From the NCBI GenBank assembly GCA_001643675.2, contig LSRY02000010.1:651501-715500 (forward strand): a stretch of DNA of 64,000 nucleotides. Reading direction: 5' to 3'. The notes under the pieces were generated by a model. That model worked only from the letters and a program-made list of their open reading frames with translations, was not told the origin of the DNA and did not search any database. The stretch comes from Monocercomonoides exilis. Lineage: Eukaryota > Preaxostyla > Oxymonadida > Polymastigidae. Of this stretch, positions 1-11,898 are shown piece by piece; positions within the stretch are counted from its first letter, which is position 1, and each line of letters starts with the position of its first letter. A program made the position numbers and the translations under genes.

Positions 1-3000
1 TTGTGCTATTTCGTTTGCTTTGAGTTGTGATGAATCATTTTGTAATCCATCAGAACTATCTGATGGCTTGTCTGTTGCAGAATTATTCTCCAAATTTGGT
101 TGTTTTGATTGTCCGTTTTGTAAACTATCATCGGTTTGCCTGCCTTTTTCATTTTCTGCATTGCTTTTGCTATTTTGTACATTATCAGAAGTTGCCTGCA
201 ACGATTCAGCTGTCATATGAGCATCCGCAATTGGTGCTGTCTTCGTAGCAATTTCTGGGTTTGAGATTTTCTCCACAAGATTTCCTCTACAGATGGTAAT
301 CGCAATACCAACTTGCTTTTCATCAACACTCACATTGAGGTTATCAAATGCGACAGACATTGATAAACTGGGAACAGTATTGGATTCAGAGGATAAATTG
401 GCAACTTCATTTTGCTGCTCGCTTGAAAAGTTTGGCAATGGTGAAGTTTGTGGAAGTGAACTTGAAGTTGGAGAATGATCTAAAAGCTTTGTTTCGTGGT
501 TGTCATTTCCTTCAGAAATATTGCTTTGTGCTTTTGAAGCAGAAAGTACTTCAACAGAGGCAAACGAAATCGAAACAGAACAGCCAAATCCTTTCAAAAT
601 AGGAGATTCCTCGACAATTCCGATGCTATATAAAAGCAATCCCCAATCTGTATGTTGCTTATCAGACATTTCGTTTGCGTTATTTGCAGTTTGCAAAGCA
701 GAAAAAGAAGTTGACGGCTTGCAATCTTGTGGATAGGAATCTGAAGAAGATATTTGAAGGGAACTAGTTGACACAGTGTTTTGTTTCTTTAACGCTGAAA
801 TTGCAAGAGATGAGGTCGAAGACAAAGAAGCAGGAGATAAAGAAAGAGCAGTACTGTGTTTTTCGGAAAAATGTTCTTGATGTTGTGCTTGATTTTCTGT
901 TTCAGTTGTTTCGATAGCATATCTGCAGGAAGATGAAATAAGAACAGATTTGTTCTTTGCCGCTCTGGCGGTTTCAATTGAAACATCAACAAGCTGAATG
1001 GAAAGGGGAGGTATTGCAGAGTGGACAAGCTTTGTGTTGTATGGTGTTGGAGGTGACCGTAAATTATCAGAAGAAGAAGAAGTTAGGGAAGAACTCGTCG
1101 TTAGCAGATGGGAAGGAGATGAAGATTCATTCAAAGGTGACTGGGCATCTTGCTCCATCCTTGAAATAGATCCAATTCTTAACAGCCGAGGAGTCTGTGG
1201 TTTTGCAAAACTGTGAAAAGAAGATGATGATTCCAAACCAAAAGAAGAGTCTTCATTTTGCAATGTTCTCACGGTCAATTTTCCCAAAGAAATTAAAAGC
1301 ATTTCACTTGACTGTCGTTTCGTGGGGATAAATATTAGAGGACTGTCAATTATGGCATTTATTTTTAGCAAAGGAATTGCAGGCTTTCTCTTATGTGATA
1401 TCTCTGGAAAATCATTGGACTCTTTTTGATTCGAAGCAGATGGAGATGGAGATGGAGAACTTGACAGCGCAGAGTCTGTTTGAGAGATTGAATATCCGAT
1501 GGGAGCTTGGGAATATAAAGACGACATTCCCAATCGCTGAGACATTTCTGAGGCAAATGGATCTTCATTATGGCTTGACAGCAGGCGTATGGCATTGTCG
1601 ATGGTTCCAAGTGAACCAACAACAACTTCATCCAAACCATTCAAAAATGAAAGAAGTTCTCTGACAAAAACAGACAGAAATACAACTCTAAGAGATTCGC
1701 ATCTCAGATTCACAGCGATCGCCTGAGGCGTCTGAGGGACTTGAGGGCACTCCATTTCCTTTGTATTAAGTTCCATAAATTGTTGGTTTGATGGTTTTTC
1801 AATTTCCACTTGAGCTGATAAGCATTCCTTTTCTGCATTCTCGTAGTCCACAAGCGCAGCCAAAACAGGATATTTCTCTCTTCTTCTGCGCTTTTGCAAT
1901 ATCCCTTTTTGTTTATTGAGAAGATTCAGAGTTTTAAATGAAGATATTCCAAAGTCAAGTGCCGTGGATGCAACTGAATCGTCCAGGTGCAGTCTCAAAC
2001 TGTGCAAAATTGATATAGTTAGAGGAGTCGTAGCTTTTGACAGCTTGACAATAAATGAATGTGCAAATAAATCAACAGAAGTCGTTTTCAATGGAATTAA
2101 AGGATGTGCATCATCTGAAAAATCAAATGTATTTTGAGATGAGCCAGAAATACTTCGTTGATTGAAAGCATTTTGCGAACTGCCTTGTTCTTTCTTTTCC
2201 TTCTTTCTCTTTGTTTCTTCATTCAACTGAAATCGTTGCAATAACTGTGTCAATGTTATGATCCATTCAGAACTCAAAATACTCTGAAGAACAGCAATTG
2301 AACGAAGAGCTGTAGCTTTTTGTATTTCTATTCCCATTGAACTGATAGCAGCAAAAATGTGATTATGCACTTCTACTGGAATGCTCTTGGATTGAGATAA
2401 ATGCTCTGATAACGCATTCCCATCTGAGCTTATGGGATACATACAACTTGAAAGTGCTTCATCATCGATCATTACATTTGAAGAAAAATTACTGTTGCTT
2501 TGACTATATTCATCTTTCTTTTCATTTAAATTATTTTGCATTTGACAGTTAAGTTGCTTTACCGCAGAAAATTTCTCCTCAGTAATTAACATCACTCTCA
2601 ACAGTTCGTCATCCGAAAAAGAATTTCCTGAAAAGGATGAATTTTCATTCTTTGTTAGGGAAAGATGTTTGGAACGTACATCGCTAACTATTTGTTTTCC
2701 TCTTTGGAATAATGAATCATTGCAAAATGGAATTGATACATTCTGTTTCATTTCTTCTGTAAGTTCAAACAACTTATTCACATTCTTTTCTCCAACGGCA
2801 GATATTCTAGTTTTAACTGTTTCAAGATTATTCAAGCGATTAAAATTAGTTTGCTCATCCTCAATTGCAAGATCTTGGATTTTCAAAGATGCAAGTTGTT
2901 GATAAGCACCTTTAGCATAAGCATAATCGAGACCAAGGACAGATAACGAGATTGCTGTTGAAACTAATTCACCGGTTTTGCCTTTGTTAATAATTTGTCC

Positions 3001-6000
3001 ATTGTTGTGTTCTTTTTCTGATTTATGAAACCCTCTCAGTTTGACGGATATTTCTTCAATAGTTCCATCCGTTTCAATAAAAAAATCTTCTTCAGATTGT
3101 AATGCGAGTGAATTATCATAATCATGTGAGAAAATTGTCAGGTTTCCTCCATAGTTCTTAATATCAACGCACACAATCGCTGACTTCTTTAAAGAGATTT
3201 CTGAATCTTGAACGGTATTTCCTCTATTTTGCCTTTCATATAAAGTATTTGAAACAATTGCAGCTGTAAAACCTTTCAGTGTTATATTTGCATCGAGAAT
3301 AACTGTTCTATGAGGGCGTTCAAGTGGGCCGAACCAAGAAGAATCAATAAATGTATTTTTTGTTTCATCTTCAAAAGCTACAACATTATTCGGTGTGTTT
3401 TGAGTTGAGGGACTCGTTTGGAGATTCAAATTTGGTGAATCAAATGCTTCATAAAAAGTCTGAGGAGATGCAACTTTTGAAGCTGTGTTTGCAATTTGAC
3501 TTAATCTTTCATGCATCTTTTGACCTAAATCTTTGTCATTCATTTTCTGTGCATTCAATTCTTTTCTATTATTAGCCGTTGCAAGTTGCGTTTGAGGAAT
3601 GAGTGTTGAAGAATGCTTTCTTTCAAATGGTTTATTTGCTAATTCATTCTTTGTTTCTTTCAAAGAAGCCTTTTGCTGTGGAATAGAAGATATGACTTCT
3701 TGGTAGAGAATATCAACAGTTGAAATAATCTTTGAAAGTGTTGATTCAACCACTGCCATGACAATTGTCCCCAAATCAATCACAACATAATAAAGTGGTG
3801 GCTGACTGGCTTTCATCATATTTTTCTGAGAGTCAGATTCCAATTGAGGATTTGGCAAAGACGGAGTTGAAGAGCCATCAGAAATAGATGCGCTGGCTTG
3901 CAATGAAAATGGCTTCAGCAATTGGTCCGAATTCTTAATGCACAATGAAACTGGCAATTCATCTGAAGATGAAATTATAAATGATGGTTGTGTTACTGAA
4001 GATTGGCCTACTGTTATTAAACTTATTGAAAGATCGCTTACTGAAGCAAACTGGCGCATATGCTTATTTGTTGTTCCGTCTTTGAGTATTGCATCTGAAT
4101 CTTCATTGTTCAATCGTGCAGAGCCAATCTCAACAACAACACCATTAATGGTGAGATCATTTGTTTCCGGAATAATCGCATCTGAGGTGCTTGATGAAGA
4201 ATATCCATTTTTTGGATTTTCTACAACTTTGTTGTTGTTTTTCTTTCTTCCCCCATTTGCCAAAATCATCATTTTGTCTTTCTCTTCGCATAACACCCCA
4301 ATTCTCATTTTGCCACAAGTTGCATCAATTTTCCATTTCGTCAGAATTGTCTCATTGTTCATCAAAGCGGCTCCTGCTTCCACAACAGCTTCGGTTGCAT
4401 TTTCGCTGATAAGGTCTTTGAGAGACGTAAGCATTTCAACAATGGCTGTAGATGATGTCACATATGACATCAAACTTCCAACGAAAGACGGGTTAATCAA
4501 GGCAGACATTGGTCCAACTGAAATAGACAGCGAACCTTGTTGTTGAGATGAAGCTTCCGATTCAACCTCAGGGAATGTTCCATTCTTCAGATTATTCTGA
4601 ATAAGAGGTGATGAACTTGCACTTGGAATAAACACTGAAACCATCATTCCATCCTCTCTTTCTGAAAATGAATTGTAATTCATCGAAGTGGCTTGTTGAG
4701 AATAATTTGAAGAAGATTGTGGAGAAGTGTGCTGCTGTAATGACGAAAGCAAGCTCGCATGATGTCTTCCAAGATGAGACTTTCCAATGCATATCAAACC
4801 AGTTTGAATTGTTCCGCTTTTTAACTTTTTGGTATCTGACTGGTTGACTAATCCTTTCTGTCTGAAAGAATCACTTTGTCTACTTGTTTGGAAAAGATGT
4901 AAATTCATCAAATCGCCAACTGACGACAAAGTTTGAGCAAATTCCACATTTTCGAGCCTTTCAAGCTGAAGTCCTCTCCATCCTCTTCTGTCAATCACAT
5001 CCACTTCTCCAACACTCCCTCCGATTCTCCATTCTTCGTTTTTCTGCTTCACATTCGCACAAATCGAATGCACCTCCACTGAGCACAGTGCTCCACGTCT
5101 TTTGTGCAAGACAACTCGGATGGAGTCCATTGAAGCATCAACAGCCAGCTTAATTTGACTTTGACGAACGTTGGAGAATTCCTTTGCGATAAGCTGATAA
5201 ATATCAAGTTCCTTGTTGCTGTCAGCATCTTCTTCATTTTGTTCAAATATCTTTTCTGATTGCGGCTGGTTAGCTTGAGAAGGAGACGTAATATCAACGT
5301 TATCCTTTGTCATATCAATTTGTGTGTTTGGCAATTGAGATTCTTTTGTGACTGGGAGCTCAACATCAGCGCTTGATAATTGAGTCCTTTCTTCCGGTAA
5401 GTCAGACTCAGAAGATGATGAATGAAGCCCTGAAGGAAATGAATGGAATTCTTGTGGAGAATTCTGCTCCTTATAAACAGCCGAAGATTGAGACGGGGAA
5501 TGAGAAGTTGACGATGAGCGGGAATCTGAAAAGGCAGCTGAACCGGTTTCTGTTGAAGAGAATGGAGAATTATCAGATTTTTTTGATTCCATTTCAGTTT
5601 CGCTTTTGTTTGGCTTTAAGCTTGTGTTGATAAAACGCTTGATTTTTTCTGGAAGAGCCAGGTATGTTCTCTTTGTGGACTCGATAAGTTCCACAATGAT
5701 TTCTTTGTCAAATCCGACCTGAAACGGCTGAGCATGCAGCTTTATTGCTGTCTTAACTCCATCGTTGTATGCAGAAGTTCTGTGTGTGTTGCACATTTCG
5801 AAGTAGAATAAAGGAGATGATGATTGAGAATTAACATTTGATGTTGATGGACTTAAACTTGCATGTATGGATGGTGATAATAAAGAAGTGTGAGATGGAG
5901 GAAGAGGAGGCATTGCAGATGAAAAAGCAAATGAACTTGAAGCCATCGATTGCTCGTTTGAAGCATTTGACGAGGAAGATGCAGAAGAAGAGTTTGCTGT

Positions 6001-9000
6001 TGGAAAGGCTGGTTGATGTGCAGCTGGTGAAAGCGATGTGGTCATTTGACTTTGAAGATGAAGTGGTGCTGGATTTGTCTGAATTGGCGACAGCTGGTGT
6101 TGTGTTGATGGGAGTGTCTGTGGAACTGAAGAATGAACTGAAATCGGTGTTGTGGCATGAGATGTGGCTAGAGAAAACGATGAAACCTGAGTTGTGGAAG
6201 AAGCGGAAGAGTGATGTGAAACTGAACTGAAGGCAGAAACATCAGCAAAGGCTGACTTTGTGGAAGAGAATCGATTGTCCGAAAAGAAATATGACAGAAA
6301 AGACGGAGCTTTTGAACCGAAACGAACGCGTTGCCAGAACTGCTGAGACGATGCAAGCGCCAACGAAGGTGGGATGAAGCTGTAATTATGCTCTTCTGTT
6401 GATGGCTCCGTGAATATCAGATTAGAATTGCGTGTGGCATTTGAATTGAGCACCAAAGAGAAGCTTGGTGTTGAAGAAGACGATGAAGGACCAGCATCTA
6501 AGCTGAAAGAGCGTTGGTTGCTACTTGTGAATGAGCTTCCAAGAGAAAAGGGTGCATTTGGGGTGGACTGATGAAGCAACGGTGAATTTTGTGGGATGGA
6601 TGAAAAGAGGCAGCACGAATTCTTCAGGAAATGTGATGCTTCTCTGTTTATCTGCGAGCGATTCATTCGAGAAGACACAGAAGCTGGGCCTGTCTGTGAT
6701 AACTTGGCAAAAGCACTATTGTTATTTCCGTGAGTGAATGGCTGCTTGTTTGCAGACGACGAAGAAAACGATGTGCCTGAAGACGAAGTCTTCACGATAA
6801 CAATGTTTTCTACAGATGCATTGGTAAACGATGTGTGCAGTCGATTTATTGTACCCAGCTCAAAACCTTTGATGATTATGTGTGCCACACTTGTGTCATT
6901 CTGAATAATCGGAAGTGCTTCTTCGTCTTCCATTTCAGGATTTTGTTGAAGGTCTGTGATTTCACTTCTTTTTGGAGTGTTTAAGCTGTCTATTTCAGAA
7001 GAAGTCTGTTGAATTTCTTGCTTTTCGTTCTGAGTTGTTGAAGTACTTAACTCAATGTTGTTATCAGTCCACAGTTTATTGTCTGGCAGAGTCTTTTCCT
7101 TTTCTAATTTCTCATCTTTGTCACCGTTGTTATCTCTCTCTGTTGTTGAAGCATTGCCTTCAATTTCCTTTAATCCTCCCACTATTTCTTTCGAAGTCAA
7201 ATATCGTTTGCCAATTGGAGAAATTCTATGGTTTGTCAGATATCTTCTGTTTCTCGTCTCTTCTGATCCGATGATGATCCTCACCGCCCCCATCCTCAGC
7301 CTCACCTCGCTGAAGATGGCTTCTTCTGTCTTTCGCTTCGGCTGCACAACAAGAATGCCTCGCGAATCCACCCACACCGCACACAGGCGCATCTGCTCTC
7401 GCAAATGGTAGAAAGCCAAAAGCGCCTCCATCTCGCTGTAGAGAGGCATCCGCGACTTCAGCTCCGCTTGCTCCTGCTGCAGATGGTTCAGCTCCTCGCT
7501 GAATGACCAGAATTCAGGTTCTGATGACTCGTCGTCGGGATCGACGTCGAGCTCATCTGAACTGCTGGATGAGTCAAAGGCGTCTAATTCTGCTTCGTCT
7601 AAGACAGAATCTCCGTCGTCTTCGTCTTCTTGTTGTTTCTCTTCTTTTTCTTCTTCTTCCTTTGCTGCCTCATTTGTTTTTTGTGTTCTCTCAACTTTCT
7701 CTGAATCTCCATTGAAATTCAAGGAAATGTCGTTTCCATCACTTTTATGAATAATAATCGAATTTTTGTCTTTCGCTTCCTTTTCATTCGAAAATGCACC
7801 ATAAAATAAACGATCTTTGAGTGTGAATTTATCAAAATCAAGCGATTTCCTTTTGCTTCTTCCTTTTTCTGTTCTTTTCATTGCTTCTTTATCCTTTGCG
7901 CGCTGCATCATCTTCTGTTTCCTCCTTTCCACAGCCAGTCTTCTTCTCTCCATTCGTTTCAGCCTCAGTTGCCTCTCTCTCTCAATGTGGTGCGGATCAC
8001 TCAGCATCCCCAGCGAGTCCACAACCATCAGAAACAGCCTGGACATGTCAATCGTCGTCTCCTCTGTGATGTTGATGTCCAGCGGTGGCACGTGGATGAG
8101 CATTGTGTCTGTTGGAATGCGGCTGCTGAAGGGGAAAAGCGAGCTGAGAATAGAACTGCGCAAGGTGGCGTTGCGGATAAGCACTTTTTCGGGATAGTCG
8201 CCATACTTTGAATGCTGGTTGTGTTGACCGAATGAAGAAAATGAAGTGAAAGAAGATGATGAAGTTGATAAGCCAAAATGGTGTTTGCTGCCTCCAGACG
8301 AGTAAATAGCGCGTGATTCCTCGTGTGTTTTGATGGTGACTGGAATGTGCTCCTTAGTGAAGATCGCCGGGTCGAGCTGGCTGATAGAGACAGAAATGCC
8401 AACAACTGCTATGTCGATCCTGTCCAACAGAACAGTCGCTGAAAGGGGCTCGTTGTTTGGCACGATGCAGTCAGGTGGAAGAGGAGGGAGAGGATGGATG
8501 TAGTCAGGAGGAGGCGGACGAGCAGAGGATGAACGGCGCTTGGAGGGAGAAGCACGTCGAGATGAAAAGGAAGAGGAGGAGGAGGATGAAGAAGACGAGG
8601 AAGAAGAAGAAGGAAGGGGAGACGGTGAGACAGAAAGGGAAGTGAGTTGTGTGCGTGAGTCAGATGAAGTGATTGAACCGATTGAGTTTGGCGTGCCGAC
8701 AGCAGAGCGTGAAGGAGGTCTGGGAGACAGACGAAGTGCAGAAGTTGGTGTGAGCGAAGGAGAAACAGAAGGAGAAAGAGAGCGTGCAGGATAAGGCGAC
8801 TGAGGAGGAAGTGCTGAAAAAGACGGGCTGTGTGACACAGAAGACAGAGAGTAGGCAGCAGAATACGCAGCAACTTGGCTGTTGATCTGCGAGATGCGGA
8901 CGAGTTCTTCGAGCGACTGTTTTGTGGTTGGTGAGAAGTCTGTTGAGACGACAAGAGACTGAATGCGGAGTGTGCAGCATTTGGTGTATCTGTCTGCCTG

Positions 9001-11866
9001 GTTGATTGGGAAGAAGAGAGCAGACGAGCCAGCCTTGACAGAAATATCGAGTGGAAGACGGTCCAAAAAGAGGAGCTTCATCTTCGTCATGTTCAGCTGC
9101 ATCATTGTGATCAGCTTCTTCGCCATCTCCTCGCGTGCTTGTGCGGCCGGATGGAGAGAAAAGCCCAGTGCTCTGCGGTGTGTGCGTGAATGCTGCGAGG
9201 GAGAAGAGAGATAGGTAGATGGAGATGTGGCATTGTTCTCTTGAAGCTTTGCACCGCTTTGCAGAGAAACAGAATCTGCATCGGGTGAGTTCGAGATGGA
9301 TGACATGTTTGTACCAGAAGAAGAGGAAGGTGAAGTTGAAGAAGATGATGATGATGTGGTTGTTCTGAGGGATTCCAACATGAGTGCGCCATTGACTGCG
9401 CGGAGTGTTCTTGCCAGATGGCGAGGTGGAAGAACGAGAAGGAAAGGAGCAATGTCGATGGCCACTTTGAAGTGCGAGAAGCTGTTTTGTGGGTGGAATG
9501 AGATGTTAAGCTCAAACATTGGTGGCTGAGGAGGAGAAGGAGGAGAAGATGGAGAAGAAGAAGATGTTGATATTGACATTGATGTCGATGTTGATGATGA
9601 CGACTGATAAAAAGGATTGAATGAAGTCGAAGAGGAAGAAGCAGAAGAGAACGGAGAAGGAGAAGGAGTGAGTGAAGTCTGTTGAGATGCAGCAGCTATC
9701 TGCTGTGACGATGACGTGTTCTGAGAAGAAGAAGAAGAAGAAGAAAGAAATTGAGCACGCTGTGGAATGTTTATCGGTGGATGGAGCTCATTTGGATGTT
9801 GTTGAAGATGTGAAGATGAAGAAGAAGAAGAAGAAGGCGAAACGGAAGGCGAAATTGATGTTTGTTGTGTCAAAGGCTGTGGTTGTATCTGATGCTGCTG
9901 CTGCTGTTGCTGTTGAGGATTGTCAGAAGAAGGATGAGGCAGAGGAGAAGGTTGAATAGGAGGGGAAATGCGAGACTGATTATTGGCAGAAAGAGGAAGA
10001 GGAAGAGGAAGAGCAGGTTGATTAGATGAAGGTGGAGGAGGGGGATGAGAAGGAGGAGGAGGAGGAGTTGTGATATGTGAAGGAAGCTGAGAAGATGATT
10101 GAAGTGGATTAAGAAGCCCAGAAGAAGACTGACCAGAAGCTGCTGAAAAAGAGGAAGATGAAGGAGAAGGCGAAGAAGAGCGTTGGACTGAGAAAGAAGC
10201 AGAGCGTGAATGAGTAGAGCGTGGCAGTGGTTGAGACGGCGAATGCGACAAAGAAGGAGATTGAGATAGTGAAGGAGAAGGAGAAGGAGGTCTGTTCAAA
10301 ATAGACATTTTTGAGTGCGCAGACGCTGAAGATGCCTCTGCAAACGGGTTTCGCAGACCTTCCTTCCCTTTCAGCTCGTCCCGTCTGAACAAAAACCTCC
10401 GAAAGACGTTGTCAGCCAGTTTTGAGACGTCTTCTATTTCGCCCCGCTGAAATGCCACGTTCAGATCGAAGCCGCCGACGTTCGGGCGGAAGGCGAAGGA
10501 GCCAGACACCTGCAGCGCAGTCACACCAAGAATAGGCACAAAGATGGGGGAGTGGCGGCTGTGAGGGGATTTACGAGAAAGAGAAGAAGAAGAAGAAGGA
10601 GAGGGAGAGGGAGAGGAGGAAGAATATAATGGTAATGATGAAGAAGAAGCAGAAGAAGAAGCTGAGCTGAACACAGAATGGTTCAGAGAGTCGGATGACT
10701 GCTTGTTAATGTCTGGAGAAAGTGCTGTGTTTAATCTTCCTTCATTCTTCATCACAGCCATCGCATTTGCCGAAGATTGGCTCCCGGCAAATTGCGCTTC
10801 TGTGACAGCATTCTGAGACATCGGAAGAAAAGAAGGAGAAGGCGAAGAAGAAAACGATGGAGAAGGCGAAGGCGAAGGAGCAGGTGATATCTGAAAAGAT
10901 TGTGAAGGCCCCGTTCTCCCTAACCCTGATACACCTGTCTGGTTCGTGTTTGAAGGAAGAGCAGCTGCAGAAGAAGAAGTAGAAGAAGCAGAAGAAGAAG
11001 AAACAGAAGAAGACGAGTTGTAACCAGCACCGAGCATCTTCCTGTTGTTCTTCATCCACTCCTTCCCGTACACTCTGTCAGCGCTGTCGTATGCGACCAC
11101 AGAAAGAGACTGGATGCGCCACGCAATGCGGAACATGACCCACCCTTCGGCATACATCCCCGTCCGCTGGCTCCAAACAGACTCGGCTGCTCTTTCAGCA
11201 GAAGGAGATGGCTGAGAAACAGAAGGGAGGGATTGGAACACAGCTGTTGGCTGGAGTGGCTGCTGCTGCTGCTGAAGCTGTTGTTGAGGCAAAAGTGGAT
11301 ATGATGATGATGATGATGATGATGATATCGATGATGTTGCTCCAGAGAGAGCTTTGTCGAATGTTTGAGGAGCAATTGAAGAAGAAGAAGGAGAAGGAGA
11401 AGCAGATGGAGTGAGTGAGGAAGGCTGGTTGTTTTGTGTTAAGGCAGCAGAATTTGATGGAAGCGAAGCCTGAGAAGATGGAGAAATAGACACAGGACGT
11501 AGAGGAGGAGGATACGAAGGAGGAATCGATGTAGAGCGATGAGGCACAGTTGCAGGCGATGGAGAAATCGATCTCATTGGCTGGTTGCCTTGTGCATTTG
11601 CTGTTTGTTGAGTGTTGTCTGTGATGGGATCAAGAATAGGAACATCACGTGTTGCAGAAGGAGCTGCTATTCGATTAAGTGTTGACTGAGAAGCAGAAGG
11701 AGATAGAAGCACAGATGGAGCATCAGAAGATTCATTCTTAGAAGATGAATCATTTGCACTTTCTGTGCTTTCTTTTTCTTTCTCCTCTTTTAATGCTAGT
11801 TCTCTTTCTCTCTCTTTCTCTCTTTCCCTTTCTCTTTCTCTCTCCCTCTCCCTCTCCCTCTCAATT

Positions 11867-11898
<32 letters not shown>

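Noticed and set aside
8409-8954. Minus-strand 181-codon frame with Ser/Leu/His-rich product.
   Set aside because: It lies in a different frame from the continuous VPS13 exon, and is a by-product of low-complexity DNA.
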